Source: an uncultured Prevotella sp.
Lineage (GTDB): Bacteria > Bacteroidota > Bacteroidia > Bacteroidales > Bacteroidaceae
Reading direction: 5' to 3'
DNA: 60,356 nucleotides
Assembly: GCA_900315955.1 (NCBI GenBank)
Contig: ONBC01000023.1
Coordinates: 1 to 60,356, forward strand
The position numbers were made by a program, and so were the translations under genes. Below are positions 8,825-19,485 of the stretch, piece by piece. The notes beneath the pieces were generated by a model, which was not told the origin of the DNA, did not search any database, and worked only from the letters and a program-made list of their open reading frames with translations. Within the stretch, counting starts at the first letter, position 1. Each line of letters starts with the position of its first letter.

Positions 8825-9733
8825 ATGTCAGAAGATAAGCGGCTGCGTTTCGCCCTTTTCGGAAACGAATATCAGGCAAGGAAGAGTGCGGGCATCGAGC
8901 AAGTGCTCGCCTGTCTCCATGAGCGCAAGGCAGAGGTGTACATCGACCGTCCCTTCCTTGAATACCTCACGCGCACGCTGCATGTCGAGGTCAACCCTGA
9001 CAGCGTGTTTGATGATTACAACTTTGATGTCGACTATGCGATCTCTATCGGTGGTGACGGTACGTTCCTCAAGGCTGCCAACCGTGTCCTTGCCAAAGGA
9101 ACGCCGGTCATTGGTGTCAATACGGGGCGTCTGGGCTTCTTGGCAGAGGTGTTGCCGAGCGAATTTCGTGAGGCGTTGACAGATATCTATGAGGAGAAGT
9201 GTGAGTTTGAGGACCACACCGTGATACAGTTATCGGCAGAGACCGATGGCGAGCCGGGCTCCTTGCCTATAGAAGGGAGCCCTTATGCGCTCAACGACAT
9301 TGCTATCCTCAAGCGCGACAGTGCGTCGATGATCACCATCAAGGCTTATGTCAACGATGATTTCTTGGTGACTTATCAGGCCGATGGTCTCGTCGTCTCT
9401 ACCCCTACAGGTTCCACGGCTTATAACCTCAGCAATGGCGGACCTATCATCGTGCCCAACAGCGGGAGTATCTGTCTCACCCCCGTCGCCCCTCACAGTC
9501 TGAACATCCGGCCGATTGTGCTCAACGACACGACCGTTGTCCGGCTGGAGGTGGAGAGCCGCAGTCATAATTTTTTAGTGGCTATTGATGGTCGTTCAGA
9601 GAAACTTCATGAGGGGACGAAACTCATTATCCAGAAAGCCCCTTATTTTGTAAAGGTCGTCAAGCTTCGCTCGAAGCGTTATTTCTCTATCCTGCGTGAG
9701 AAGCTCATGTGGGGTGCCGACCAGCGTGGATAA
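8825..9733 (+). CDS. nadK: NAD kinase
   Basis: At 302 residues it carries the full NAD kinase signature set. ISIGGDGTFLKAAN has the GGDG motif, GVNTGRLGFLAEV follows, then an NDI(A) block with LNDIAILKRD. The YQADGLVVSTPTGSTAYNLSNGGPI block is the conserved core that binds NAD. It phosphorylates NAD to NADP using ATP in the cytoplasm. It is followed 13 bases later by an ABC exporter gene with its own strong ribosome binding site. The N-terminus is the usual short bacterial form. Confidence 0.97.
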   Translation: MSEDKRLRFALFGNEYQARKSAGIEQVLACLHERKAEVYIDRPFLEYLTRTLHVEVNPDSVFDDYNFDVDYAISIGGDGTFLKAANRVLAKGTPVIGVNTGRLGFLAEVLPSEFREALTDIYEEKCEFEDHTVIQLSAETDGEPGSLPIEGSPYALNDIAILKRDSASMITIKAYVNDDFLVTYQADGLVVSTPTGSTAYNLSNGGPIIVPNSGSICLTPVAPHSLNIRPIVLNDTTVVRLEVESRSHNFLVAIDGRSEKLHEGTKLIIQKAPYFVKVVKLRSKRYFSILREKLMWGADQRG

Positions 9734-9746
9734 GAAAGGAGGGCTT

Positions 9747-11531
9747 ATGCTCGGTTATGTAAGAAACGCACTAAAGATCCAGAAGTCGAAGTACCAAACG
9801 CGGGAGATCCTGCGCTGGCTGTGGCATGCATGGCGTGGCAACCGCCTTCAGGCTTGTCTCAATGCGGTCATCGGTTTGCTTTCTGTCTTCGTGTCATTGG
9901 CGCAGGTGAGTGCCGTGCAGCATGCCATTGATGTGGCGAGTGGCTCGGCAAAAGGCAGTCTCTATTGGGCTGTCGCCGTGATGGGAATCCTTATCCTGCT
10001 CGACTTCCTGCTCAGCATCAGTAGTACGTGGGTGCAGAACCTGCTCGGTATCAAAGCACAGAACCGGATGCAGCAGCGTATGCTCGACCGTATCCTCCGC
10101 TCGCAGTGGCATGGCCGGGAGCGGTACCATTCGGGTGACGTGCTCAACCGCTTGGAGTTTGATGTCGCCAATGTCGTCGACTTCCTCACGCAGACCATTC
10201 CCAATACGCTGTCTATCCTGGCCATGTTCATAGGCGCTTTCTGTTATCTCTTTGCGATGGATGCGCTGCTGGCACTTATCACGGTGGCTATCATTCCTGT
10301 GTTCGTTGCTGTCAGTAAGATCTACGTCAGTCAGATGCGTAAGTTGACAAAGGATGTGCGTACGGAAGACTCGCGGGTGCAGAGTGCGCTGCAGGAGACC
10401 ATTCAGCACCGGATGCTTATCAAAACCTTGGAGGGCGAGGATATGATGATCGGCCGGCTCGAGCATTCGCAGAGTATCCTTCGACATAAGGTGGTGCGTC
10501 GCACGGTGTTCTCGGTCTTCAGCAACACCGCGCTGAACATGGGGTTTGCCGTGGGTTATCTCGTTGCCTTCCTGTGGGCAGCGGTCCGTATGGCATCCCA
10601 TTCCCTTACGTTTGGTGGGATGACCGCCTTCTTACAGTTGGTCAACCGTATTCAGAGTCCGGCGCGTAGTCTGACGAAACTCGTGCCGGCGTTTGTGTCA
10701 GTATTCACGGCTGCCGAACGACTGATGGAACTGGAAGAGAACCCATTGGACGAGCAGGGCGAGCCCATATTCTTGGATCCTCCTTGTGGCATCCGCTTGG
10801 CGCATGTGTCCTACGCTTATGATGATGGTGACGGCGATGAAGTGCTTCACGATCTGAACTTCGATTTCAAACCGGGTACCTGCACGGCGGTGCTTGGCGA
10901 GACGGGCGCTGGTAAGACGACCCTTATCCGTGTCATCCTCGGCCTGATACAGCCGAAGGGCGGGCAGGCTGTCATCTATGCCACGCACCCTGAGGCTTCG
11001 CTCAAGAAGGCAGAAGAAAAAAGAAAGAAGACCGGAAATAGGAAGCAGCGGCGTGCCCTGCATACTATGGCCACCCCGTCTCCTGCTCCCAATATCGTCA
11101 TTTCCCCACTCACCCGCTGCAACCTGTCTTATGTGCCCCAGGGGAACACGTTGCTGAGTGGTACGGTGCGCGACAACCTGCGCCTCGGCAAGCTCGATGC
11201 TACCGATGAGGAGATGCGGGAGGCATTGCACATGAGTTGTGCCGATTTCCTCTTTACGGAGCATGACGGCCTCGACACGCTGTGCGGCGAACAGGGCTCT
11301 GGACTCTCCGAAGGTCAGGCACAACGCATCGCCATTGCGCGTGCCTTGCTCCGTAACCGTCCGGTCCTGTTGTTGGACGAGGCGACGTCTGCCCTCGACC
11401 CGGAGACCGAACGGCTGTTGCTCCGTAACATCCTTTCCGATAAGAAGCGTACGGTCATCTTCATCACCCATCGGCTTGCTGTGACCGATTATTGCGACCT
11501 GACGCTGAAGATAGAAAGGAATAATATATAA
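9747..11531 (+). CDS. ABC transporter, fused permease and ATP-binding domains
   Basis: This 594-residue half-transporter has an N-terminal exporter-type membrane domain with about six helices (first near residues 40-60, last near 265-290) and a C-terminal ATPase. Walker A is GETGAGKTT, the Q-loop is YVPQGN, the signature is LSEGQ (Gly to Glu change from LSGGQ), Walker B is VLLLDEATSAL and the H-loop is ITHR. A charged insert of about 40 residues (KKAEEKRKKTGNRKQRRALH region) lies between Walker A and the Q-loop. The start was placed at the ATG after AGGAGG (9738-9743) rather than at an upstream GTG. The substrate is unknown; lipid or peptide export is typical of the family. Confidence 0.88.
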   Translation: MLGYVRNALKIQKSKYQTREILRWLWHAWRGNRLQACLNAVIGLLSVFVSLAQVSAVQHAIDVASGSAKGSLYWAVAVMGILILLDFLLSISSTWVQNLLGIKAQNRMQQRMLDRILRSQWHGRERYHSGDVLNRLEFDVANVVDFLTQTIPNTLSILAMFIGAFCYLFAMDALLALITVAIIPVFVAVSKIYVSQMRKLTKDVRTEDSRVQSALQETIQHRMLIKTLEGEDMMIGRLEHSQSILRHKVVRRTVFSVFSNTALNMGFAVGYLVAFLWAAVRMASHSLTFGGMTAFLQLVNRIQSPARSLTKLVPAFVSVFTAAERLMELEENPLDEQGEPIFLDPPCGIRLAHVSYAYDDGDGDEVLHDLNFDFKPGTCTAVLGETGAGKTTLIRVILGLIQPKGGQAVIYATHPEASLKKAEEKRKKTGNRKQRRALHTMATPSPAPNIVISPLTRCNLSYVPQGNTLLSGTVRDNLRLGKLDATDEEMREALHMSCADFLFTEHDGLDTLCGEQGSGLSEGQAQRIAIARALLRNRPVLLLDEATSALDPETERLLLRNILSDKKRTVIFITHRLAVTDYCDLTLKIERNNI

Positions 11532-11576
11532 TGTATAGGGTATAAGGCTGGTCTGCCGTCTAATAAAGCCTTACAG

Positions 11577-11590
11577 TGCAAACGTTTGCA
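11577..11590. promoter_or_regulatory. palindromic operator of LacI type before malQ
   Basis: TGCAAACGTTTGCA is a perfect 14-bp palindrome centred on CG. With one mismatch the dyad extends to 22 bp (11573-11594). This is the classic form of LacI/GalR-family operators. It lies 78 bases before malQ, so it could control that gene. No LacI-type regulator gene is present in the window. Confidence 0.65.
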
Positions 11591-11667
11591 TTGTTTTCTT
11601 CGCGATTTTTGCATGACATAAATCAAGGAATAGATATATTTTAATTAATTTCGCATGGAGAATAATA

Positions 11668-14364
11668 ATGCTAAAGACTATGAACTTACGTTTCAATGTA
11701 GATTACCGCACGAGGTTCGGCGAGGAAGTGGTCCTGAACCTTGTCAATAACTCTTCAGAGGAAACGCAGGTCACCAAGTACCACATGATGACACAGCGTG
11801 GGACACGGTGGAGCTGCGAACTGAAGATTGATACACCGTCGGACACGCTGTCCTACTTCTATGACGTTGAGTGTCAAGGACATCCGGAGAGGCACGAATG
11901 GACAACCATCATGCACACCTTAGAGCTTAGTGCTGCTAATGGCCACCAGTATACGGTCTATGACCAGTGGCACGACATCCCGGAGGACTCCTATCTCTAC
12001 AGTTCTGCTTTCACCGACTGCATTCGTACCTGTAAGGTGAAGTCCTTGGCAAAGACAACGTTTGCACGGACCATTCGGTTCATCGTACGGGCTCCACAAC
12101 TTGCTCATTCCAGCCTCGTGCTCGTCGGTGAGAGCGATGCCCTTGGCAACTGGGATCTGGCAAAGGCGCTTCCGATGACGCAACACAACTACAACGAGTG
12201 GTGCATCGATCTTGACGCCTCGTGGTTCGCGGACGACACCATAGAGTTTAAGTTTGGCGCGGTGAGTGACGAAGACAAGAAAGATGTGTTGTGGGAAGAC
12301 GGTCTGAACCGCACGGTGCATATACCTGCACTGAATCCAGGTGAGGTTGTGGTCTATGACCTCAGTCAGGCTTTCTTTGAGATATACAACACACGTGTCG
12401 CCGGCACGCTCGTCCCCGTCTTTTCCCTCCGCACGAAAGAGTCGTTCGGCGTAGGAGACTTCGGTGACTTGGAGAAGATGATCGACTTTATGTGTGCCAC
12501 AGGACAGAAGGTCCTGCAGGTGCTGCCTGTCAATGACACGACCATCACCCACACGTGGACCGACTCCTATCCTTATTCTTGCATCAGTATCTTCGCCCTT
12601 CATCCACAGTATATCAACCTCCATCGGTTGCCGTTGCTCGACGATGAGCGGAAACGTGAGCATTATGAGAAGCTGCGCCGAGAGCTCAATGCACTGCCGC
12701 AGATCGACTATGAGCGCGTGAACAATGCTAAGGTGGCTTATCTCCATGACCTGTATGAGCAGGTGGGTGCCAAGGTCTTGGGTACGCATGCTTTCCGTGA
12801 GTTCTTCAAGGACAATGGCGAATGGCTCGTGCCTTATGCACAGTATTGCACGCTGAGAGACAAATACGGTACCGCCGACTTCTCACAGTGGAAAGATCAC
12901 AACCAGTGGGATGAGGCAGACCGTAAGAAGCTCTCTGAGCCCCGCTCGAAAGAATATAAAGAGGTGGCATTCTGGTATTATGTGCAGTTTATGCTGAGCA
13001 CACAGATGAAGGCCGTGCACGACTATGCCCGCCAGCATCATGTCATCCTCAAAGGAGATATCCCTATCGGCGTGAACCGTTATGGCTGCGATGTGTGGAC
13101 AGAACCTCGCTACTTCAACCTCAACGGTCAGGCCGGTGCACCACCAGACGCCTTCTCTACCAATGGTCAGAACTGGGGCTTCCCGACATACAACTGGGAC
13201 GAGATGCTCAAGGACGGATGTAAGTGGTGGATCCGCCGTTTCAAGAATATGGCCAACTATTTCGACGCTTACCGTATCGACCATGTGCTCGGCTTCTTCC
13301 GTATCTGGGAGATTCCAATCAATGCCGTTCACGGACTGTTGGGTCAGTTTGCACCGGCTCTGGGTATGACGGCCGATGAGATTCGCGGCTATGGGCTCAA
13401 CTTCCAGGAAGCGCGTTTCACCGAGCCGTTCATCACCGACTGGGTGCTCGACCGAGTCTTCAAGGACCGTGCCGATGAGGTCAAGGAGAAATATCTCGAC
13501 CGTATCGACGATGAGCGCTACAAGATGAAACCACAGTATGATACGCAGAAGAAGATACAGAAACTCTTCGAGAACGTGACGGACCAGAACGAGCTCAACT
13601 TCCGTGACGGACTCTACTCACTCATCAGTGATGTGCTCTTTGTGCGTGACCGTTCGGATAAGAATAAGTTCCATCCGCGCATCTCCTCTCAGTTCGACTT
13701 CATCTACGAGAGTCTCTACGACAACGACAAGGGGGCTTTCAACCGTCTGTATAACGACTATTATTATCGTCGCAACAATCAGTTCTGGTACGGTGAGGCC
13801 ATGAAGAAACTGCCTGTGCTCGTCCAGGCTACGCGTATGCTCGTCTGTGCAGAAGACTTAGGTATGGTGCCCGACTGCGTGCCATGGGTGATGAACCAGC
13901 TGCGTATCCTCTCGCTTGAGATACAGTCGATGCCGAAGGATCCGCACGTGCGCTTCGGTCATCTCTCCCGTAATCCTTACCGTTCAGTCTGCACGTTCTC
14001 TACGCACGACATGGCAACGATGCGTCAGTGGTGGGATGAAGACTGGCCACGTACACAGGATTATTACAACACGATGCTCTACCGTCAGGGTCCCGCCCCT
14101 CATCCGCTGCCAGGCTGGCTTGCCCGCGACATCATCTCGCGTCAGCTCACCTCTCCGTCCATGCTCTGTGTGCTGAGCATTCAGGATTGGCTCGCCATGG
14201 ATGAGAAGTTGCGTCTCGCTGATGCCGACAAGGAACGTATCAATGTGCCGGCTATCGTACCTTATTATTGGCGCTACAGAATGCACGTCAGCATTGAGGA
14301 CCTGAAGAACAATAAGAGTTTCACACAGAACATCAGCGACCTCATCGCGGAGAGTGGTCGATAA
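11668..14364 (+). CDS. malQ: 4-alpha-glucanotransferase with two N-terminal starch-binding domains (GH77)
   Basis: This 898-residue protein resembles the large, DPE2-like amylomaltases of Bacteroidota. Two CBM20-type domains come first (about residues 5-115 and 130-235; VGESDALGNWDLAKALPM is typical). The GH77 barrel follows: SFGVGDFGDLEKMIDF, LKGDIPIGVNRYGCDVW, YRIDHVLGFFRIWEIP (catalytic Asp) and VCAEDLGMVPDCV (catalytic Glu). It transfers maltosyl or longer glucan units between chains. No signal peptide, so cytoplasmic. An ATG at 11680 (MNLRFNVDYRTRFGE) aligns better with some relatives; GGAG at 11656-11659 favours 11668. A LacI-type operator lies upstream. Confidence 0.93.
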   Translation: MLKTMNLRFNVDYRTRFGEEVVLNLVNNSSEETQVTKYHMMTQRGTRWSCELKIDTPSDTLSYFYDVECQGHPERHEWTTIMHTLELSAANGHQYTVYDQWHDIPEDSYLYSSAFTDCIRTCKVKSLAKTTFARTIRFIVRAPQLAHSSLVLVGESDALGNWDLAKALPMTQHNYNEWCIDLDASWFADDTIEFKFGAVSDEDKKDVLWEDGLNRTVHIPALNPGEVVVYDLSQAFFEIYNTRVAGTLVPVFSLRTKESFGVGDFGDLEKMIDFMCATGQKVLQVLPVNDTTITHTWTDSYPYSCISIFALHPQYINLHRLPLLDDERKREHYEKLRRELNALPQIDYERVNNAKVAYLHDLYEQVGAKVLGTHAFREFFKDNGEWLVPYAQYCTLRDKYGTADFSQWKDHNQWDEADRKKLSEPRSKEYKEVAFWYYVQFMLSTQMKAVHDYARQHHVILKGDIPIGVNRYGCDVWTEPRYFNLNGQAGAPPDAFSTNGQNWGFPTYNWDEMLKDGCKWWIRRFKNMANYFDAYRIDHVLGFFRIWEIPINAVHGLLGQFAPALGMTADEIRGYGLNFQEARFTEPFITDWVLDRVFKDRADEVKEKYLDRIDDERYKMKPQYDTQKKIQKLFENVTDQNELNFRDGLYSLISDVLFVRDRSDKNKFHPRISSQFDFIYESLYDNDKGAFNRLYNDYYYRRNNQFWYGEAMKKLPVLVQATRMLVCAEDLGMVPDCVPWVMNQLRILSLEIQSMPKDPHVRFGHLSRNPYRSVCTFSTHDMATMRQWWDEDWPRTQDYYNTMLYRQGPAPHPLPGWLARDIISRQLTSPSMLCVLSIQDWLAMDEKLRLADADKERINVPAIVPYYWRYRMHVSIEDLKNNKSFTQNISDLIAESGR

Positions 14365-14430
14365 TCTGCATCCGGAGAATAATTACCGAATGTTTGTGCT
14401 GCGGCACCGTAGGCTCCTTGATGGGGGCTG

Positions 14431-14446
14431 GCTACGGCGCCGTAGC
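14431..14446. repeat. 16-bp perfect palindrome between malQ and the GH97 gene
   Basis: GCTACGGCGCCGTAGC reads the same on both strands. A nearly matching half (CGGCACCGTAG, 14402-14412) lies just upstream and could pair with it instead, giving alternative hairpins. No T tract follows, so it is not a standard terminator. Confidence 0.7.
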
Positions 14447-14457
14447 GTCATAAATAG

Positions 14458-16611
<2,154 letters not shown>

Positions 16612-16643
16612 AGACAACAGCAAGACATAACGCAATAATATTT

Positions 16644-16680
16644 ATGCCGCGGATAGCAATTATTCGCGGCATTTATTTTG
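16644..16680 (+). terminator. terminator of the GH97 gene
   Basis: ATGCCGCG (16644-16651) pairs with CGCGGCAT (16665-16672), followed by TTATTTTG. The T tract overlaps the -33 element of the toxin-antitoxin promoter. Confidence 0.65.
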
Positions 16681-16707
16681 CTAACTCGCTGTTTATTCGT
16701 ATTTTTG
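16677..16707 (+). promoter_or_regulatory. promoter of the toxin-antitoxin pair
   Basis: -33 TTTG at 16677-16680 and -7 TATTTTTG at 16700-16707 with a 19-base spacer, a near-ideal match. It excludes the in-frame ATG at 16644 as the antitoxin start. Confidence 0.7.
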
Positions 16708-16721
16708 CAACAACAAGCAAT

Positions 16722-16973
16722 ATGATTATGGAAACACTTACTCTGCAAATCGAAGACAAGAATCTGCTGTCGAGCCTGAAGAAAGTTTTAAAGGCTATAC
16801 CAGGTATCAAAATTATTCAGAACAAGAATAAGAAGAAAGATCCAACCCACTTTACTATGGCTGATCTCGATGCAAGAATAGAGAAAGCACACCAGGATCT
16901 CAAGAAGGGAAGGGTCGAAACTATGTTGCCGGGAGAATCATTAGACGAATTCCTTAAAAGAGTTGCAGAATGA
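16722..16973 (+). CDS. antitoxin-like protein (DUF2683-like)
   Basis: This 83-residue protein starts MIMETLTLQIEDKNLLSSLK (a second ATG at 16728 is equally possible). It has a beta strand and helix at the N-terminus, then a basic linker (NKNKKKD). A C-terminal amphipathic region (MADLDARIEKAHQDLKKG, ESLDEFLKRV) could wrap the toxin. It overlaps the toxin gene by four bases (ATGA), the usual antitoxin-first arrangement. It lacks an obvious YefM/Phd fold, the normal partner of YoeB. Labelling it DUF2683-like is from memory of its N-terminal pattern and is tentative; its role follows mainly from context. Confidence 0.65.
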   Translation: MIMETLTLQIEDKNLLSSLKKVLKAIPGIKIIQNKNKKKDPTHFTMADLDARIEKAHQDLKKGRVETMLPGESLDEFLKRVAE

Positions 16974-17245
16974 GCTATAAAATTGAACTTACGAAGGAAG
17001 CTGTTTCTGATGCTCGGAGATTGCAACGTGATGAGCCCAAAGCTTTTAAGAAACTAAATAAGCTCGTTGAAGAACTCAAATTGCATCCTTATATGGGTAC
17101 CGGTCATCCTGAGCCTCTACGCGGTGACCGTTCAGGGCAGTGGTCGCGTACGATAACGAAGAAGCACAGGCTTGTCTATGAGGTTCACGACAACGAAGTC
17201 TATGTCCTTGTCGTCGCTGCCTATGGTCACTATGATGACAAATAG
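16970..17245 (+). CDS. Txe/YoeB family toxin (ribosome-dependent mRNA endonuclease)
   Basis: At 91 residues it has the RelE-superfamily core: YKIELTKEAVSDARRLQRDEP, GTGHPEPLRGDRSGQWSRTI, and the C-terminal KHRLVYEVHDNEVYVLVVAAYGHYDDK. This matches YoeB closely, including the conserved His and Tyr near the end. Family members cut mRNA in the ribosomal A site. The start codon overlaps the antitoxin stop (ATGA at 16970-16973). No inactivating change is seen, so the pair may function. Confidence 0.9.
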   Translation: MSYKIELTKEAVSDARRLQRDEPKAFKKLNKLVEELKLHPYMGTGHPEPLRGDRSGQWSRTITKKHRLVYEVHDNEVYVLVVAAYGHYDDK

Positions 17246-17254
17246 CCAATTTTT

Positions 17255-17278
17255 TTATCCCGCATCTTATCCCGCATC
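17255..17278. repeat. 12-bp perfect direct repeat, two copies
   Basis: TTATCCCGCATC occurs twice in tandem just after the toxin stop and 46 bases before the pullulanase start. Confidence 0.85.
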
Positions 17279-17323
17279 CAGCTTAGGATGAATAAATAAT
17301 CAATTCTTCGACAAATAACCAAT

Positions 17324-19375
17324 ATGAATTTTCGAAATATCATTCTCACAGCTTTATTGTTGCCCTCTTCTCTGATGGCGTTGTCACAGAATTACAAATT
17401 TGACGAGGTTTCGTATACACCCCGCCACACAACCTTCAAGCTCATTGCGCCCGACGATCTCAAGCATGTCGTGCTGAGTCTTTATACGAAAGGGGATGTG
17501 GCTACCGACAAGAAGCCGTTGGCTACCATGCAGATGAAGCATGTGGGTAAGAACCTCTGGTCAGTGACGGTCCGTGGTGACCTCAACGGCCGTTTCTATA
17601 CGTTTAACATCGGCAAGGGAGAGACTCCCGGTGTCTTTGCCAAGGCTGTCGGCGTGAATGGCAGGCGTGGCGCTATCATCAACATGAAGCGTACGGATCC
17701 GGAAGGGTGGAGCAGTGACCATATCCTGAGTTATGCATCAACCACGAACTCAACCTCGAACTCAACTCCGAACTCAACTCCGAACTCAACTCCGAGCTCA
17801 ACTCCAAACTCCTGTCTCCAAACTCCTAACTACACAGCTCTCACGGTGTACGAGATGCATTTTCGCGATTTCTCCATTGCGCGCAATGTGAACCTCGATC
17901 CGAAGGAGTTCTTTGTGAAGCGGCAGAGCACCAAGTATCCGGGAAAGTTCTTGGCGCTCACGGAGCCGTGGGCTATCAACTATCTCAAGAACCTTGGCGT
18001 GGGTGCCGTGCACATCCTTCCATCGTTCGACTATGCGAGTGTGGACGAGATGAAACTTGACAAACCGCAGTACAACTGGGGCTATGACCCCTTAAACTAT
18101 AATGTGCCGGAGGGCAGTTACAGTACTGATCCTTATGATCCTGTCACGCGTATCCGTGAGTTCAAGGAGATGGTGGCGGCACTTCATAAGGCTGGCATCC
18201 GTGTCATCTTGGATGTCGTCTATAACCACACGTTCGACCTTGACAACAGCAACTTCCAACGTACGTGGCCCAATGCCTACTACCGTTTCACAAAGGACGG
18301 CAAGCCGAGCAACGGATCGGGCTGTGGCAACGAGACGGCCTCAGACCATGCCGTCATGCGGCAGTTCATGTTGCAGAGCGTCAAGTATTGGGCTCAGGAG
18401 TATCACATCGACGGCTTCCGCTTTGACCTGATGGGTGTGCACGATATCGAGACGATGAATGAGATCCGTCGGGAACTGACGGCTGTCAACCCCAACATCT
18501 TCATTTATGGGGAGGGCTGGAGTGCCGGACAGTGTGCTTATCCTACGGAGCAGCTTGCCGTGAAATCCAATATCTCTCGGCTGCCGGGGATCGCCGCTTT
18601 CTGCGATGACCTGCGTGACGCACTGCGTGGTCCGTTCAGCGATGATCACCAAGGTGCCTTCTTAGCAGGTTTAGCGGGCTCCGAAGAGAGTCTCAAGGCT
18701 GGCATCACAGGTATGACTTCGCATCCGCAAGTAGACTATACAAAGGTGAACTATTCAAAGGAACCGTGGGCTACGGAGCCCACTCAGTGCATCAACTATG
18801 TCAGTTGCCACGACGATTTGTGTCTGGTCGACAGGTTGAAAGCGTCTGTCCCCGGCATCACGACAGATGAGCTGATCCGTCTCGACGAACTGGCTCAGAC
18901 CGTCGTCTTCACGTCTCAGGGCGTGCCGTTTATGCTCAGTGGCGAGGAGATGTTGCGTGATAAGAAAGGTGTGCACAACAGTTTCAACTCGCCCGACAGT
19001 ATCAATGAGCTCAACTGGAACAACCCGTTGCGCTATCCGCAGGTACTCAGTTATTACAAGAACCTCATTGCTTTGCGAAATCATCATCCCGCTTTCCGCT
19101 TAGGCAAGACACAGCTTGTACAGAAGCACCTCGAGTTCCTGCCTACAGCTGATTGTCTTGTGGCTTACCGGCTGAAGGATCATGCCGGTGGCGATGCATG
19201 GAATGATATCATCGTTATCTTCAATGCCAATAAAGCGGCTCGGCAAGTGACGGTCCCCCAAGGAACCTATACCGTTGTCTGCAAGGACGGCCAGATAGAC
19301 GAGGGCGGGTTGGAGACCGTCAGTGGGACGCAGGTGACGGTCCATCCGCAGTCGGCGCTGATCCTGCATAATTAA
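17324..19375 (+). CDS. pulA: type I pullulanase (GH13) with signal peptide
   Basis: This 683-residue protein has a signal peptide (MNFRNIILTALLLPSSLMAL...SQ), an N-terminal CBM48-like domain to about residue 130 and a GH13 barrel. QYNWGYDPLNYN is the type I pullulanase signature. DVVYNHT, GFRFDLMGVHD (nucleophile Asp), IYGEGWSAG (acid/base Glu) and YVSCHDDL are the four GH13 regions. It would cut alpha-1,6 branches of starch or glycogen fragments, outside the cytoplasm. A low-complexity linker of NSTP repeats (about residues 140-163) sits between CBM48 and the barrel and is encoded by a 12-bp tandem repeat. It is part of the surrounding alpha-glucan gene set. Confidence 0.92.
   Translation: MNFRNIILTALLLPSSLMALSQNYKFDEVSYTPRHTTFKLIAPDDLKHVVLSLYTKGDVATDKKPLATMQMKHVGKNLWSVTVRGDLNGRFYTFNIGKGETPGVFAKAVGVNGRRGAIINMKRTDPEGWSSDHILSYASTTNSTSNSTPNSTPNSTPSSTPNSCLQTPNYTALTVYEMHFRDFSIARNVNLDPKEFFVKRQSTKYPGKFLALTEPWAINYLKNLGVGAVHILPSFDYASVDEMKLDKPQYNWGYDPLNYNVPEGSYSTDPYDPVTRIREFKEMVAALHKAGIRVILDVVYNHTFDLDNSNFQRTWPNAYYRFTKDGKPSNGSGCGNETASDHAVMRQFMLQSVKYWAQEYHIDGFRFDLMGVHDIETMNEIRRELTAVNPNIFIYGEGWSAGQCAYPTEQLAVKSNISRLPGIAAFCDDLRDALRGPFSDDHQGAFLAGLAGSEESLKAGITGMTSHPQVDYTKVNYSKEPWATEPTQCINYVSCHDDLCLVDRLKASVPGITTDELIRLDELAQTVVFTSQGVPFMLSGEEMLRDKKGVHNSFNSPDSINELNWNNPLRYPQVLSYYKNLIALRNHHPAFRLGKTQLVQKHLEFLPTADCLVAYRLKDHAGGDAWNDIIVIFNANKAARQVTVPQGTYTVVCKDGQIDEGGLETVSGTQVTVHPQSALILHN
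17745..17804 (+). repeat. 12-bp in-frame tandem repeat inside pulA
   Basis: Five 12-base units of CGAACTCAACTC and close variants encode an Asn-Ser-Thr-Pro linker; a decayed sixth unit follows to 17816. Copy number can change without losing the frame. Confidence 0.9.
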
Positions 19376-19393
19376 CCAGCTTAAATGCACAAT

Positions 19394-19438
19394 TATCCCC
19401 AAAATAACTTAATAAGGTTGTTTTGGGGATATTTTTTA
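19394..19438 (+). terminator. terminator of pulA
   Basis: TATCCCCAAAA (19394-19404) pairs perfectly with TTTTGGGGATA (19421-19431), followed by TTTTTTATG. A strong intrinsic terminator. Confidence 0.85.
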
Positions 19439-19450
19439 TGATAATATCTC

Positions 19451-19458
19451 TACCTTTG
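19451..19458 (+). promoter_or_regulatory. -7 box for the ABC-2 exporter pair
   Basis: TACCTTTG, 27 bases before the ATPase start and directly after the pulA terminator. The -33 element is not clear. Confidence 0.5.
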
Positions 19459-19485
19459 TAATATAATGTAACAATCTTTCTCTTT

